A DNA stretch of 64,000 nucleotides from Synechococcus sp. A10-1-5-1 (GCF_023115425.1 NZ_CP096032.1:248001-312000), one strand, 5' to 3'. Counted from the stretch's first letter, positions 19,396 to 30,098 are shown. Numbers and translations are program-made. Notes: generated by a model not told the origin, from the letters alone.

Positions 19396-20337
19396 GTGCA
19401 CATCTTTGATCTCGTCAGCGGTTTCGTGACCGATCCGGTTCTTGCGCTTGGCCTTTCAGCCTTCGCGCTGCTGCTCCTGGCCCTTCCCCTGTCGTTCTGG
19501 AGCGTGAGTGGTGCCGGTCAAGGCAGCACCGTTGTTCGTCTTCTGGTGGCGACGGCCAATTTGGCGTTGACCGCCCAGTTGGTCTTGCGCTGGTGGCAGT
19601 CGGGTCACTTCCCGATCAGCAATCTTTACGAATCGCTCTGCTTCCTGGCTTGGGCCTGCACCCTGACTCAATTGCTGGTGGAGCGCACCTACCGCTCCCC
19701 CCTGGTGGCGGCATCCGCCACGCCGATGGGTCTGGGCTGCGTGGCCTTCGCCTCCTTTGCCCTGCCTGATCAACTGCAACAAGCGGCACCACTGGTCCCC
19801 GCCTTGCGCTCCAGTTGGTTGGTCATGCACGTCAGCGTGATCATGGTCAGCTATGCCGCCTTGCTGGTCGGATCCCTGCTGTCGATGGCGGTTCTCTTCA
19901 CAGATCGCGGCCAAGCCTTGGAACTGCGCAGTAGTTCCATTGGCAGCGGTGGTTTTCGCCAAGCGCGGCTGGCCGCTGATGGAGCACCCGCCGACCTCTC
20001 CTTGAGCAGTGCGTCCCTGTCATTGAGCGAGCAGCTCGACAGCCTCAGCTACCGCACCATCACCGTCGGTTTCTTGTTGCTGTCCGTTGGCATCGTCAGC
20101 GGTGCGGTCTGGGCCAATGAGGCCTGGGGAAGCTGGTGGAGTTGGGATCCCAAGGAAACTTGGGCCTTGATTTGTTGGCTGGTGTACGCCGCTTATTTGC
20201 ACACCCGCCTGAGCCGTGGCTGGCAAGGACGTCGCCCTGCACTGGTTGCTGTGGCTGGATTTGTTGTGATCTGCGTCTGCTACATCGGTGTCAACTTGCT
20301 GGGCATTGGTTTGCACAGCTATGGCTGGTTTTTTTAG
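19396..20337 (+). CDS. ccsA: System II cytochrome c biogenesis protein CcsA (ResC type)
   Basis: CcsA (also named ResC, and CcsB in some databases) handles haem delivery to apocytochromes c on the lumenal side of the thylakoid in the system II pathway. The 313-aa protein has about eight membrane segments and the tryptophan-rich WWD motif [15 protein letters not shown] near residue 250, with conserved-looking His residues flanking it. GTG at 19396 is used as start; the N-terminus resembles homologues. It lies 24 bases after the permease, likely in the same transcription unit, and is followed by a strong terminator. Confidence 0.92.
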   Translation: MHIFDLVSGFVTDPVLALGLSAFALLLLALPLSFWSVSGAGQGSTVVRLLVATANLALTAQLVLRWWQSGHFPISNLYESLCFLAWACTLTQLLVERTYRSPLVAASATPMGLGCVAFASFALPDQLQQAAPLVPALRSSWLVMHVSVIMVSYAALLVGSLLSMAVLFTDRGQALELRSSSIGSGGFRQARLAADGAPADLSLSSASLSLSEQLDSLSYRTITVGFLLLSVGIVSGAVWANEAWGSWWSWDPKETWALICWLVYAAYLHTRLSRGWQGRRPALVAVAGFVVICVCYIGVNLLGIGLHSYGWFF

Positions 20338-20372
20338 CTGACTTGCGCTGCTAGATAGGTCCACTTAAGACA

Positions 20373-20401
20373 CAAAAAAGCCCCGGCATGCCGGGGCTTT
20401 C
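20373..20401. terminator. Bidirectional terminator between ccsA and rpe
   Basis: Perfect inverted repeat AGCCCCGGCATGCCGGGGCT (20379-20398) with AAAAAA on the left and TTT on the right. It sits between two convergent genes and can serve both. Confidence 0.92.
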
Positions 20402-20422
20402 GCGTTGGACTCTTTGGGAAGC

Positions 20423-21091
20423 TCAGGGACGCTTGCTGTTGCGAATGCCGGTGATGGCGTCGGCGTAGCTGGGCTGGTTGAACACGCCAGAGCCGCTGAC
20501 GATGGCGTTTGCGCCAGCTTCGATCACTTTCCAGGCGTTCTCGGCCTTGATGCCACCATCGACTTCGATCCAGGGATCGAGGCCCTTGTCGTCGCACATC
20601 CGACGCAGGTCACGGATCTTTTGCACCTGGCTTTCGATGAAGCTCTGGCCACCGAAACCGGGGTTGACACTCATCACCAGCACCAGATCGCAGAGCTCGA
20701 GGCAGTACTCGAGGGTGTCAATCGGGGTGCCGGGGTTAAGGACAGCGCCAGCCATCTTGCCGAGGTCTTTGATTTGACCGAGGTTGCGGTGCAGGTGCGG
20801 GCAAGCTTCGACTTGGACGGAGATGATGTCGGCACCGGCCTTCGCGAAGTCAGGGACGTACTTCTCGGGCTCGACGATCATCAGGTGAACATCGAGGGGC
20901 TTCTTGGTGACCGGTCGCAGGGCCTCGACGATCATCGGTCCGATGGTGATGTTGGGGACAAAGCGTCCGTCCATCACATCCACGTGGATCCAGTCCGCAC
21001 CCGCCTCATCCACAGCGCGTACGTCATCACCTAGCCGGGAAAAGTCCGCGGAGAGGATCGAAGGGGAGATCACCAGTGACTTGGTGCTCAT
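20423..21091 (-). CDS. rpe: Ribulose-phosphate 3-epimerase
   Basis: Rpe interconverts ribulose 5-phosphate and xylulose 5-phosphate in the Calvin cycle and the pentose phosphate pathway. The 222-aa TIM-barrel protein shows the expected motifs: [24 protein letters not shown] (catalytic Asp and metal ligands), [14 protein letters not shown] and EVDGGI near the C-terminus. The ATG at 21091 gives [17 protein letters not shown]; an in-frame ATG 14 codons upstream looks unneeded. Together with glpX next door it forms a carbon-metabolism neighbourhood, though on the opposite strand. Confidence 0.97.
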   Translation of the reverse strand: MSTKSLVISPSILSADFSRLGDDVRAVDEAGADWIHVDVMDGRFVPNITIGPMIVEALRPVTKKPLDVHLMIVEPEKYVPDFAKAGADIISVQVEACPHLHRNLGQIKDLGKMAGAVLNPGTPIDTLEYCLELCDLVLVMSVNPGFGGQSFIESQVQKIRDLRRMCDDKGLDPWIEVDGGIKAENAWKVIEAGANAIVSGSGVFNQPSYADAITGIRNSKRP

Positions 21092-21327
21092 GGGCGCAAC
21101 CGCGGCTGAACAGGGTTCGATTGTAGGAATCACCCTGGCTGCCCTTCAGGCCAAAGACGGAACTCGGTTCACCAGGAAGCACTGATACAGTGAGCGGCGC
21201 TTAAAGCCCGAGAGGCCCTGCTGCCGCTGGACTTCCACTCAATGATCGGCTCTATGGGCCGTCAGCGCAGTGTCCCAGCCCCCCAGATGCCTCTCTGCGC
21301 TTCATCCCTTCCCATCGCCGGACCGCC

Positions 21328-22332
21328 GTGGATCGCACCCTGATTCAAGAAATTCTCGAGGTTGTTGAGCAGGCAGGCATTGCTTCCGCCAAGCTCACCG
21401 GCATGGGCCTCAAGAACGAGGCAGACGCAGCCGCCGTGGAGGCGATGCGTGAGCGCATGTACAAGATCCAGATGCAGGGCCGCATCGTGATCGGCGAGGG
21501 TGAGCGCGACGAAGCTCCCATGCTGTACATCGGCGAAGAAGTGGGCAGCGGCACCGGCCCTGGCGTTGACTTCGCTGTCGATCCCTGCGAAGGCACCAAC
21601 CTGTGTGCCAACAGCCAGCGCGGCTCCATGGCCGTTCTCGCCGCCTCCGATCGCGGTGGCTTGTTCAACGCCCCCGACTTCTACATGAAGAAGCTGGCTG
21701 CTCCCCCGGCAGCCAAGGGCAAGGTTGACATCAACAAGTCGGCCACTGAAAACATCAAGATCCTGAGCGAGTGCCTCGGCCTCCCCGCTGACGAGCTGGT
21801 GATCGTGGTCATGGACCGTGCCCGCCATAAAGACCTGATCAAAGAGATCCGTGCGACCGGCGCTCGCGTCCAGCCCATCTCTGATGGTGACGTCCAAGCT
21901 GCCATCGCCTGCGGCTTCGCTGGCACCGGCACGCATTGCCTGATGGGCATTGGCGCCGCTCCCGAAGGTGTGATCTCAGCCGCTGCTCTGCGCGCCCTGG
22001 GTGGTCACTTCCAAGGTCAGCTGGTTTATGACCCTGCAGTGGCTCAGACCTCCGAATGGGAAGGCCTGACCAAGGAAGGCAACCTGGCCCGACTGGCCGA
22101 GATGGGCATCACCGACCCCGATCGCGTCTACGAAGCCAATGAGTTGGCCTGTGGTGAGAACGTCGTCTTTGCTGCCACCGGTATCACCGACGGTCTGCTG
22201 TTTGACGGCGTCAAGTTTGAGAAGGACTGCACCCGCACCAGCTCCCTGGTGATCAGCACCCTCGACAACACCGCCCGCTTCACCACCACGGTGCACATCA
22301 AGGACGGCGCCCAGAGCATCGCTCTGCGCTGA
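21328..22332 (+). CDS. glpX: Class II fructose-1,6-bisphosphatase / sedoheptulose-1,7-bisphosphatase
   Basis: In cyanobacteria this dual-specificity phosphatase removes phosphate from both fructose 1,6- and sedoheptulose 1,7-bisphosphate and is essential to the Calvin cycle. The 334-aa protein starts [17 protein letters not shown] from GTG 21328. Metal and phosphate motifs are visible: [26 protein letters not shown] and VMDRARH, with the length normal for GlpX. Strong C-ending codon preference suggests high expression. About 235 bases separate it from rpe; a GATACAGTG near 21184-21192 could be a -10 element, but this is a weak call. A hairpin terminator follows directly. Confidence 0.96.
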   Translation: MDRTLIQEILEVVEQAGIASAKLTGMGLKNEADAAAVEAMRERMYKIQMQGRIVIGEGERDEAPMLYIGEEVGSGTGPGVDFAVDPCEGTNLCANSQRGSMAVLAASDRGGLFNAPDFYMKKLAAPPAAKGKVDINKSATENIKILSECLGLPADELVIVVMDRARHKDLIKEIRATGARVQPISDGDVQAAIACGFAGTGTHCLMGIGAAPEGVISAAALRALGGHFQGQLVYDPAVAQTSEWEGLTKEGNLARLAEMGITDPDRVYEANELACGENVVFAATGITDGLLFDGVKFEKDCTRTSSLVISTLDNTARFTTTVHIKDGAQSIALR

Positions 22333-22347
22333 TCAATCGATCAGTTC

Positions 22348-22384
22348 AAGCCGGGTCTTCTCGCGGAGTCCCGGCTTTCTTTTT
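22348..22384 (+). terminator. Rho-independent terminator of glpX
   Basis: Stem AAGCCGGG / CCCGGCTT around a 14-base loop, followed by TCTTTTT. It lies just before hemA. Confidence 0.85.
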
Positions 22385-22419
22385 AGCCGTTCCTGTTGCG
22401 CACCCCAGGGTCAACCTTC

Positions 22420-23724
22420 ATGCACATCGCCGTCGTCGGACTCAGTCACCGAACGGCCCCGGTTGAGATCCGGGAACGTCTCAGCATTGCTGAGCAGAGC
22501 ATGGAGGACTCCCTCCAGCGCCTTCGGGCGGATGAGCAGGTCCTCGAGGCCTCGATTCTGAGCACCTGTAATCGTCTCGAGATTTACACCCTGCTTCGCA
22601 ACCCTGAGCAGGGGGTTTCAGCCGTTGGCAGTTTTCTCTCTCAGCATTCCGGACTTGAGCTCTCTGAGCTCATGCCCCATCTTTTCGCCTACCACCACGA
22701 AGAAGCCATCGGGCATCTGATGCGCGTGGCGGCCGGCCTGGACTCCCTGGTCCTTGGTGAGGGTCAGATCCTCTCCCAAGTCAAAAAGATGTACCGCTTG
22801 GGCCAGGAGCATCGCTCCATTGGTCCGATCCTCAACCGGCTGCTCAACCAGGCCGTCAGCACTGGCAAGCGAGTGCGCTCTGAGACCAATCTTGGTACCG
22901 GCGCTGTGTCCATTAGCTCCGCCGCCGTCGAGCTCGCCCAGCTCAAGGTCGGTCAGGCCCGGGGCATTGATGATCTGGTTCCCCTGGATCAAGAACAAAT
23001 CGCCGTGGTGGGCGCCGGTCGAATGGCCCGGCTATTGCTCCAACATCTCCAGGCCAAGGGGGCGAGCGGCGTCGTTCTGTTGAACCGCACCGTATCCCGC
23101 GCCGAGGAGATGGCGGCTGACTTCCCAGCTCTGCCGGTCCAGTGCCGTCCCCTCACCGATCTGAACCACTGCCTGAGCACCTGTTCACTGGTCTTCACCA
23201 GCACGGGTGCAGACGATCCGATCATCACTGCCGAGCGTCTTGGCCAACTGAACCGGCGCTCTTCACTGATGTTGGTGGACATCGGTGTCCCACGGAACAT
23301 CTCTGCTGATGTCTCGGAGCTGAGCGGCATCGCGGCCTATGACGTTGATGACCTCCAGGAGGTCGTGGCCCGTAATCAGGAAGCCCGCCGTGAGATTGCA
23401 GCGGAGGCCGAGGGGATGCTCCAGCAAGAGGGTCAGCAGTTCATTGAGTGGTGGGACGGACTCGAGGCCGTTCCAGTGGCCAACAGGCTGCGAATGCAAC
23501 TGGAGTCATTCCGCGAGCAGGAGCTTCAAAAAGCCTTGAGTCGGATGGGTCCAGATCTTTCAGCGCGGGAGCGGAAGGTCGTGGAAGCCTTGAGCAAAGG
23601 CATCATTAACAAAATCCTGCACGGACCGGTTACGAAATTGCGGGCACCCCAACCCCGTCAACAGCGCCACCAGGCCATGAAGGTCGTTCAGGACCTCTTC
23701 GATTTGGATGACCTGCAGAGCTGA
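22420..23724 (+). CDS. hemA: Glutamyl-tRNA reductase
   Basis: HemA reduces glutamyl-tRNA(Glu) to glutamate 1-semialdehyde, the first committed and usually rate-setting step of haem, bilin and chlorophyll synthesis. The 434-aa protein starts MHIAVVGLSHRTAPVEIRE at ATG 22420; eight extra upstream codons in frame are judged untranslated. The catalytic cysteine is Cys50 in STCNRLEIY, and GEGQILSQVK, the NADPH site VGAGRMARL and the C-terminal dimerisation helix are visible. The chlorophyll gene chlP is about 11 kb away, not adjacent. Confidence 0.97.
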   Translation: MHIAVVGLSHRTAPVEIRERLSIAEQSMEDSLQRLRADEQVLEASILSTCNRLEIYTLLRNPEQGVSAVGSFLSQHSGLELSELMPHLFAYHHEEAIGHLMRVAAGLDSLVLGEGQILSQVKKMYRLGQEHRSIGPILNRLLNQAVSTGKRVRSETNLGTGAVSISSAAVELAQLKVGQARGIDDLVPLDQEQIAVVGAGRMARLLLQHLQAKGASGVVLLNRTVSRAEEMAADFPALPVQCRPLTDLNHCLSTCSLVFTSTGADDPIITAERLGQLNRRSSLMLVDIGVPRNISADVSELSGIAAYDVDDLQEVVARNQEARREIAAEAEGMLQQEGQQFIEWWDGLEAVPVANRLRMQLESFREQELQKALSRMGPDLSARERKVVEALSKGIINKILHGPVTKLRAPQPRQQRHQAMKVVQDLFDLDDLQS

Positions 23725-23860
23725 GATCAGCTTGGTTTTTCCAGGGATCGAGGCTATTGCGGCAAAACCCGTACCAATTCCCGCCAATCTGCTCCAAAAG
23801 TCTTGGAGCGGCCTCAAGAATCGCTTAACGTCGCCGTGCTTTTAGGCGTAGAGGGAAGCG

Positions 23861-25156
23861 ATGAAGCGAGTTCTGGCGATCATTCTGGGCGGTGGCGCGG
23901 GCACCCGCCTTTACCCTCTGACCAAGATGCGGGCGAAGCCCGCCGTTCCCCTGGCCGGCAAATATCGCCTGATTGATATCCCCATTAGCAATTGCATCAA
24001 CTCGGACATCAACAAGATGTACGTGTTGACCCAGTTCAATAGCGCTTCACTCAACCGCCACCTCAGCCAGAGTTACAACCTCTCTTCCGGATTCGGCCAG
24101 GGTTTCGTGGAAGTGCTGGCGGCCCAGCAAACCCCTGAGAGTCCCAGTTGGTTCGAGGGAACTGCCGATGCAGTGCGGAAGTACCAGTGGCTTTTCCAGG
24201 AATGGGACGTCGACCACTACCTGATCCTCTCCGGTGACCAGCTCTACCGGATGGATTACAGCGAGTTTGTCAATCACCACATCGCTACCGGTGCCAACGT
24301 CAGCATCGGAGCGTTGCCCGTGGATGCGTCTCAAGCAGAAGCCTTTGGCTTGATGCATACCGATGAGAAGGGCAAGATCCGCGAGTTTCGAGAGAAGCCC
24401 AAGGGTGATGCTCTCAAGCAGATGTGGGTTGACACCTCACGCCTGGGCCTCTCCGCTGACGAAGCCGAGAAGCGTCCCTACCTCGCTTCCATGGGGATCT
24501 ATGTCTTCAGTCGCGAGACCCTGTTTGACCTCCTGGCCAAGAACCCCAGCGCAACCGACTTTGGTAAGGAGCTCATCCCGGCTGCTCTGGAACGGGGCGA
24601 CCACATCCAGAGCTACCTCTTTGATGACTATTGGGAAGACATCGGAACCATCGGTGCCTTCTACGAAGCCAACCTGGCCCTGACTGATCAACCGAACCCC
24701 GCCTTCTCGTTCTACGAGGAATCCTTCCCGATCTATACCCGTCCTCGCTACTTGCCCCCCAGCAAGTTGCTGGATTCTCAGGTCACCCAATCGATCATTG
24801 GCGAAGGTTCGATCCTCAAGGCCTGCAGCGTTCACCACTGCGTCCTCGGTGTCCGCAGCCGTGTTGAGGAGGATGCGGTCCTCCAGGACACGTTGGTGAT
24901 GGGCAATGACTTCTTCGAGTCGTCCTCTGATCGCAATGCCCTACGTCATCGGGGCGGCACCCCCGTGGGCGTTGGCCGTGGAACCACGGTGAAGCGCGCG
25001 ATCCTCGACAAGAACGCCCGCATCGGTGACAACGTCACCATCGTCAATAAGGACAACATTGACGAAGCGGATCGGCCTGAGCTCGGCTTCTACATCCGCA
25101 ACGGCATTGTTGTTGTTGTGAAGAACGCCACCATTCCTGACAACACTGTCATCTAG
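23861..25156 (+). CDS. glgC: Glucose-1-phosphate adenylyltransferase (ADP-glucose pyrophosphorylase)
   Basis: GlgC makes ADP-glucose for glycogen synthesis and is normally activated by 3-phosphoglycerate. The 431-aa protein begins with the nucleotidyltransferase motif [18 protein letters not shown], followed by [23 protein letters not shown] (Asp ligand) and [10 protein letters not shown]. The C-terminal left-handed beta-helix with hexapeptide-like repeats carries the Lys residues of the activator site. Length is normal for the plant/cyanobacterial type. A 7-bp hairpin (GCTCCAA / TTGGAGC at 23791-23809) sits in the 136-base gap upstream. Confidence 0.97.
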   Translation: MKRVLAIILGGGAGTRLYPLTKMRAKPAVPLAGKYRLIDIPISNCINSDINKMYVLTQFNSASLNRHLSQSYNLSSGFGQGFVEVLAAQQTPESPSWFEGTADAVRKYQWLFQEWDVDHYLILSGDQLYRMDYSEFVNHHIATGANVSIGALPVDASQAEAFGLMHTDEKGKIREFREKPKGDALKQMWVDTSRLGLSADEAEKRPYLASMGIYVFSRETLFDLLAKNPSATDFGKELIPAALERGDHIQSYLFDDYWEDIGTIGAFYEANLALTDQPNPAFSFYEESFPIYTRPRYLPPSKLLDSQVTQSIIGEGSILKACSVHHCVLGVRSRVEEDAVLQDTLVMGNDFFESSSDRNALRHRGGTPVGVGRGTTVKRAILDKNARIGDNVTIVNKDNIDEADRPELGFYIRNGIVVVVKNATIPDNTVI

Positions 25157-25180
25157 TCCTGACCCCACGGACTTGGCTAA

Positions 25181-25209
25181 ACCTCCCTGGACATCCAGGG
25201 AGGTTTTTT
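25181..25209 (+). terminator. Rho-independent terminator of glgC
   Basis: Perfect 10-bp stem ACCTCCCTGG / CCAGGGAGGT (25181-25190 and 25195-25204) with a 4-base loop and a following TTTTT. Confidence 0.92.
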
Positions 25210-25302
25210 GTGCCTGTTCTCCCTGTTTCAGTGTTCCCCAACATCCGTTCACGCATCCAGAGGGCTCCGCCAGACTGGTGACATCGGACACATCAAAGCT
25301 CC

Positions 25303-26721
25303 ATGGACAAGGCCCATTTCGGCTTGATCGGTCTCGGTGTGATGGGCGAGAACCTGGTGCTCAACGCTGAGCGCAATGGCTTCTCAAGCGTGGTCTACAA
25401 CCGCACGTACGCCAAAACAGAAGAATTCCTGGCCGGCCGTGGAGCGGGGAAAAACATCGTTGGCTCCTCCAGCCTGGAGGACTTTGTCAGCAAGCTTCAG
25501 CACCCCCGCCGGATCCTGATGATGGTCAAGGCCGGTCCAGCGGTGGATGCGGTCATCCAAGAGATCTCCCCCTACCTCGAAGCCGGTGATCTGTTGATCG
25601 ATGGCGGGAACTCCGAATACCGCGACACCGAGCGCCGTGTGGCTGAGCTGGAGAGCAAGAGCTTTGGCTTTATCGGGATGGGTGTCTCCGGTGGAGCTAA
25701 GGGGGCTCTGGAGGGGCCGAGCATGATGCCCGGTGGGACCAAGGCCTCCTACGACGCCATCGAGAGCTTGGTCTGCAAGATGGCCGCCCAGGTGGAGGAC
25801 GGTCCCTGTGTCACCTACATCGGCCCCGGCGGTTCCGGCCACTTCGTTAAAACCGTCCACAACGGCATTGAGTACGGGATCGAGCAGATCCTTGCCGAGG
25901 CCTACGACCTGCTCAAGCGTGTGGGCGGTCATGACGGCACCCAAATGGCTGAGATCTTCCGCCACTGGAACGGCACAGAAGAGCTGGCCTCTTATCTCGT
26001 TGAGATCACCGAGGTCTGCTTGCGCACGAAGGACCCCAGTGATGGGACTGATCTAGTCGAGAAGATCGTCGATCAGGCCGGGCAAAAGGGCACCGGACTC
26101 TGGACCGTGGTCAGCGCGCTTCAGATGGGTGCCTCGGTCCCCACGATCTACGCCGCACTGAACGGCAGGGTCATGAGCTCGATGAAGTCTCAGCGCACGG
26201 CGGCTGAATCAATCCTGCATGGACCGGCTGTCAAAGGGTTCGACCTCGTCAATGCCGCCGATGGAACAGGTCCCCTGATGGATGCCGTCGTCCTGGCCTG
26301 TGTGGCGAGCTATGCCCAGGGGATGGAGCTGCTGCGGATCGCTTCCGCCGAGCATGACTACAACCTCAACATGCCCTCCATTGCTCAGATCTGGAAGGGG
26401 GGTTGCATCATCCGCGCGCGCCTGCTCAAGCGCATTCAAGATGCCTTCAACGCCGATCCTCAATTGGTGAATCTGTTGATCGACCCCTGGTTTGCCGAGC
26501 AGGTCAACCGACGCCTGCCGGGTTTGGCCAAGGTGGTCGCTGGAGCTGCAGAAGCGGGGATCCCCGTGCCCTGCCTCAGCAGCACGCTCGACTACATCAA
26601 CAGCTATCGCACGGCTCGTCTTCCCCAAAACCTGGTGCAGGCCATGCGCGATTGCTTTGGCTCGCACACCTATCAACGGGTGGATCAAGAGGGCACCTTC
26701 CACACCGAATGGCTCGATTGA
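25303..26721 (+). CDS. gnd: 6-phosphogluconate dehydrogenase, decarboxylating
   Basis: Gnd oxidises 6-phosphogluconate to ribulose 5-phosphate with NADP+, the last oxidative step of the pentose phosphate pathway used in the dark. The 472-aa protein has the Rossmann motif GLGVMGENLVLNAERNG at residues about 7-23, the substrate-binding GGNSEYRDT, GVSGGAKGALEGPS, and catalytic Lys/Glu region GPGGSGHFVKTVHNGIEY. The C-terminal all-helical domain is complete. pgl starts 10 bases downstream, so the two oxidative-pathway enzymes are cotranscribed. Confidence 0.97.
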   Translation: MDKAHFGLIGLGVMGENLVLNAERNGFSSVVYNRTYAKTEEFLAGRGAGKNIVGSSSLEDFVSKLQHPRRILMMVKAGPAVDAVIQEISPYLEAGDLLIDGGNSEYRDTERRVAELESKSFGFIGMGVSGGAKGALEGPSMMPGGTKASYDAIESLVCKMAAQVEDGPCVTYIGPGGSGHFVKTVHNGIEYGIEQILAEAYDLLKRVGGHDGTQMAEIFRHWNGTEELASYLVEITEVCLRTKDPSDGTDLVEKIVDQAGQKGTGLWTVVSALQMGASVPTIYAALNGRVMSSMKSQRTAAESILHGPAVKGFDLVNAADGTGPLMDAVVLACVASYAQGMELLRIASAEHDYNLNMPSIAQIWKGGCIIRARLLKRIQDAFNADPQLVNLLIDPWFAEQVNRRLPGLAKVVAGAAEAGIPVPCLSSTLDYINSYRTARLPQNLVQAMRDCFGSHTYQRVDQEGTFHTEWLD

Positions 26722-26731
26722 GGCAGGGGCA

Positions 26732-27457
26732 ATGACCACCTACCGCATTGAACGGGCACGGGACGCCCAGCATCTGGCCCGGATCGCGGCCCAGACCATT
26801 GCCTCCCATCTCGATCTCGCCCTGGATCAACGGGATCGCGCTCAACTTGCCCTCTCAGGCGGCAGTACCCCTGCGGTTGCCTATGGCCTGTTGGGCCAGG
26901 AACATCTGCCCTGGGAGCGGGTCGACGTCTTTCTTGGGGATGAGCGTTGGGTGGATGGCGACGATCCCTCTAGCAATGCTCGGATGCTGAGGCAATCTTT
27001 GCTGAAGGAAGCGCCGGGCAGCCATGCCGCCTTTCATCCTGTCCCGACGGTTAGTTTGCCGACCCCAGAGGATAGTGCTGCGGCCTTCCAGGCAGCAATC
27101 GAGAAGGTCTGTCCTGGCGAACCACCGATCTTTGATCTGATGGTTCTCGGCCTAGGTGAAGACGGTCATACGGCGTCCCTCTTTCCAGGGACCGAGGCGC
27201 CGACCATCACGGATCGCTGGACCGCGATCGGACGGGGTAAAGGGCTCGAGCGCATCACCTTGACTGCACCTGTGCTGAGTGCATCCCGCCAGGTGATTTT
27301 CCTGGTGAGCGGCGCGGGCAAGTCTCAGGCCCTGGCACGTCTACTGGATCCCGCGGAATCCCCCCAAAGGACTCCGGCCAAGCTGGTGACTCCTCGCACG
27401 GAGGTTCTGGTGCTGGCCGATGAGGCTGCGCTGGAGGGGGTGCCTGCGGCAGGCTGA
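26732..27457 (+). CDS. pgl: 6-phosphogluconolactonase
   Basis: Pgl hydrolyses 6-phosphogluconolactone between glucose-6-phosphate dehydrogenase and Gnd. The 241-aa DevB-type protein contains ALSGGSTP (phosphate loop), FLGDERWVDGDD and the signature LGLGEDGHTASLFPG. ATG 26732 gives MTTYRIERARDAQ; an open frame upstream inside gnd is out of register with known homologues. zwf and opcA, the usual partners, are not in this window. Confidence 0.95.
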   Translation: MTTYRIERARDAQHLARIAAQTIASHLDLALDQRDRAQLALSGGSTPAVAYGLLGQEHLPWERVDVFLGDERWVDGDDPSSNARMLRQSLLKEAPGSHAAFHPVPTVSLPTPEDSAAAFQAAIEKVCPGEPPIFDLMVLGLGEDGHTASLFPGTEAPTITDRWTAIGRGKGLERITLTAPVLSASRQVIFLVSGAGKSQALARLLDPAESPQRTPAKLVTPRTEVLVLADEAALEGVPAAG

Positions 27458-27461
27458 GGGC

Positions 27462-28034
27462 ATGTCCGCTTGGATCGCGTCCATGGTTGCCCCGCTGGTG
27501 CTGGCAAACGGAGCTGACTTCCCGGGATGGCAATCCCTGAACGACACCATCATGGGCGGCCGCAGTCAGGGCCAGTGCAGAGCGACAGCTGATGGCCTGC
27601 TGATGGAGGCCTTTGTGGAGTCCGAGGGTGGCGGCTTTGTCAGTTGCCGCTCCCCTGTGCTGGATCCAGCCCGCGATCTCTCGTCCTACGGCGCCATCGA
27701 GCTGCAGCTTGATGGCGATGGTCGTCGTTACAAGCTCGCCATCGCTTGCCGCGATGGTGTGGGCGGATTGACTGAGCTGATTCCAGGGGGATTGCGCTGG
27801 GTCGCTGAATTCTCAACTCGACCGAGCGGAACCACGGTGGTGACGATTCCGTTCAATCGACTCACTCCCAGCGTGCGTGCGACCCCCATTGGCTTCCCGC
27901 TTCGCTTCGATCCCGCTCGTGTGACACGCATCCAGGTCCTTCATTCCAAATTTGGAGACGTGGGTGGCCGGAATCCAGGCTTCCGGCCGGGCCCCCTGCG
28001 GCTGCTGATCCGCTCCATTCGTGCAGTGGCCTGA
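27462..28034 (+). CDS. CIA30 family protein
   Basis: CIA30 (complex I intermediate-associated protein 30) domains occur in assembly factors; cyanobacterial members have no assigned role. The 190-aa protein has the family hallmarks WQSLNDTIMGGRSQGQ near residue 28 and FVSCRSP near 60, then a beta-sandwich ending with HSKFGDVGGRNPGF. The N-terminal 18 residues are weakly hydrophobic, but no clear signal peptide. ATG 27462 lies 4 bases after the pgl stop, which places it in the gnd-pgl transcription unit. Confidence 0.8.
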   Translation: MSAWIASMVAPLVLANGADFPGWQSLNDTIMGGRSQGQCRATADGLLMEAFVESEGGGFVSCRSPVLDPARDLSSYGAIELQLDGDGRRYKLAIACRDGVGGLTELIPGGLRWVAEFSTRPSGTTVVTIPFNRLTPSVRATPIGFPLRFDPARVTRIQVLHSKFGDVGGRNPGFRPGPLRLLIRSIRAVA

Positions 28035-28041
28035 TTGACCC

Positions 28042-28425
28042 GTGGAGTTCGAACCCCTGCTCAGTGAACTGGCCAAGGCGGCTGACGTCTGCCTCAAGCC
28101 CTATCGCCATGCCCTTCGTTTCAGTGGTGAGCCTCCGTCAACGGTCGGAGACTGCAGTGACTGCTGTCTGCTGATCGAGGCCCGCGACGCTGAGGGAGTG
28201 CGTCACCCAGATCGCGATCTGGAGCTCGAGATCTACCGCAGTGGTGAGGAGCTGAATCTGATGCTGAGCATGGTGGCGGATGAGGAATCACCAATGCTCT
28301 GGCACGGCAGCCACCCGGTCTGGATGCAGTCCAACTCTGGAGAACGCTGCGAGCGTCCCAGCGCCGGCGCCCCCCTGGAGGCCCTCTGCCGGCGCATCCG
28401 TGCCCTGATTGCCGGCGAGGCTTAG
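28042..28425 (+). CDS. Hypothetical protein, 127 aa
   Basis: I do not recognise this protein. From GTG 28042 it is 127 aa, acidic, without membrane segments. A cysteine cluster [10 protein letters not shown] sits at about residues 36-45 and single cysteines follow near residues 102 and 115. It starts 7 bases after the CIA30 gene, so it belongs to the gnd-pgl-CIA30 unit. Its stop overlaps the convergent ilvD gene by 4 bases. Codon use matches the neighbours, which supports a real gene. Confidence 0.7.
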   Translation: MEFEPLLSELAKAADVCLKPYRHALRFSGEPPSTVGDCSDCCLLIEARDAEGVRHPDRDLELEIYRSGEELNLMLSMVADEESPMLWHGSHPVWMQSNSGERCERPSAGAPLEALCRRIRALIAGEA

Positions 28426-30098
28426 AGGTCGGGCTGGTCTGTGACCGCTCCTTTGCTACTGGAGCTCACTAGCCGGGCGTACTTACCCAGCACACCCGTG
28501 CGGTAACGGGGTTCAGGCTTGCTCCAAGCCGCACGACGGGAGGCCAATTCGCTCTCATCAACATTCAGTTGAATCAACAGCTGCTTGGCATCGACCGTGA
28601 TGCTGTCGCCTTCATGGATCAGGCCGATGTTGCCACCGACGGCAGCCTCTGGGGCCACGTGGCCGATCACCAGGCCGTAGGACCCCCCTGAAAAGCGTCC
28701 ATCGGTAATCAAGGCCACTTTGTCGAGCAGGCCTTGACCCACGATGGCCGAGGTGGGGGAAAGCATTTCGCGCATGCCGGGACCGCCGACAGGACCTTCG
28801 TTGCGCACCACGACCACATCACCCGCATTGATCCGCTTGTCGAGGATGGCCTCGAGGCAGGTCTCTTCACTTTCGAACACCCGAGCAGGGCCGGTGATCA
28901 CGGGATTTTTGACACCACTGATCTTGGCCACGGCTCCTTCTTGGGCCAGGTTGCCCTTGAGAATCGCCAAATGCCCTTTGGCGTAGAGGGGATTGCTCAG
29001 AGGCCGTATGACGTCTTGGTCCGCGGCAGGAACGGATGGCACATTCGCGAGGGTTTCCTTCAGGGTTTTGCCTTCAATCGTGCGGCACTCGCCATGGAGC
29101 AGACCTGCATCGAGGAGCAGCTTCATCACCTGGGGGATCCCCCCGGCTTGATGGAGATCGACGGTGACGTAGCGACCGCTGGGCTTGAGATCGCAGATCA
29201 CCGGGACCCGCTCGCGAATCCGCTCAAAGTCATCGATGCTCAGTTCGACGCCAGCAGTGCGTGCAATGGCCAGTAGGTGCAGGACCGAGTTTGTGGAGCC
29301 GCCCACGGCCATGATCACGCTGATGGCGTTCTCGAAGGCCTCACGGGTCAGAAGGTCCAGGGGGCGGATATCGGCCTTGATCGCCTCGACCAGGACCTCA
29401 GCACTGCGGGCAGCGCTCTCCGCTTTTTCTGGATCCTCGGCGGCCATGGTCGAGCTGTAGGGCAGGCTCAAGCCCATCGTCTCGATCGCCGCACTCATGG
29501 TGTTGGCGGTGAACATGCCGCCGCAGCTCCCCGCACCGGGACAGGCATTTTTTTCGATTTCGGTGAGGCGTTCCTCATCGATCTGGCCACTGGTGAGCTG
29601 ACCGACGGCCTCAAAGGCACTGACAACGGTCAGATCACAACCGCCCAACTTGCCCGGCTTGATTGTGCCGCCATAGACAAAGACAGACGGGATGTTCATC
29701 CGCGCCATCGCCAACATGGCGCCGGGCATGTTCTTGTCACAGCCGCCAACGGCCAGGACCCCGTCCATGGACTCGCCGTTGCACGCCGTTTCAATCGCAT
29801 CAGCAATCACTTCGCGGCTCACCAGGGAGTACTTCATTCCCTCGGTGCCCATCGAAATGCCGTCGCTGACGGTGATGGTGCCGAACATCTGTGGCATCGC
29901 CCCGGCCTCGAGGGCTGCCTGCTCCGCACGCCTGGCTAGGTCATCGAGACCGACATTGCAGGGCGTGATCGTGCTGTAGCCGTTGGCAATGCCAATGATC
30001 GGCTTGTTGAAGTCAGCATCCCCAAAACCGACAGCCCGCAACATGGCGCGGTTGGGGGAGCGCTGAATGCCCTGGGTAATCGCGGCGGAGCGGAGCAT
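28422..30098 (-). CDS. ilvD: Dihydroxy-acid dehydratase
   Basis: IlvD dehydrates dihydroxy acids in valine, leucine and isoleucine synthesis and carries an Fe-S cluster. The 558-aa protein begins [15 protein letters not shown] and contains the family motifs [32 protein letters not shown] and [16 protein letters not shown]; the cysteines in these three segments are the expected cluster ligands. The C-terminal [14 protein letters not shown] is also typical. It stands alone on the reverse strand, with a 42-base gap to the next gene upstream. Confidence 0.97.
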   Translation of the reverse strand: MLRSAAITQGIQRSPNRAMLRAVGFGDADFNKPIIGIANGYSTITPCNVGLDDLARRAEQAALEAGAMPQMFGTITVSDGISMGTEGMKYSLVSREVIADAIETACNGESMDGVLAVGGCDKNMPGAMLAMARMNIPSVFVYGGTIKPGKLGGCDLTVVSAFEAVGQLTSGQIDEERLTEIEKNACPGAGSCGGMFTANTMSAAIETMGLSLPYSSTMAAEDPEKAESAARSAEVLVEAIKADIRPLDLLTREAFENAISVIMAVGGSTNSVLHLLAIARTAGVELSIDDFERIRERVPVICDLKPSGRYVTVDLHQAGGIPQVMKLLLDAGLLHGECRTIEGKTLKETLANVPSVPAADQDVIRPLSNPLYAKGHLAILKGNLAQEGAVAKISGVKNPVITGPARVFESEETCLEAILDKRINAGDVVVVRNEGPVGGPGMREMLSPTSAIVGQGLLDKVALITDGRFSGGSYGLVIGHVAPEAAVGGNIGLIHEGDSITVDAKQLLIQLNVDESELASRRAAWSKPEPRYRTGVLGKYARLVSSSSKGAVTDQPDL

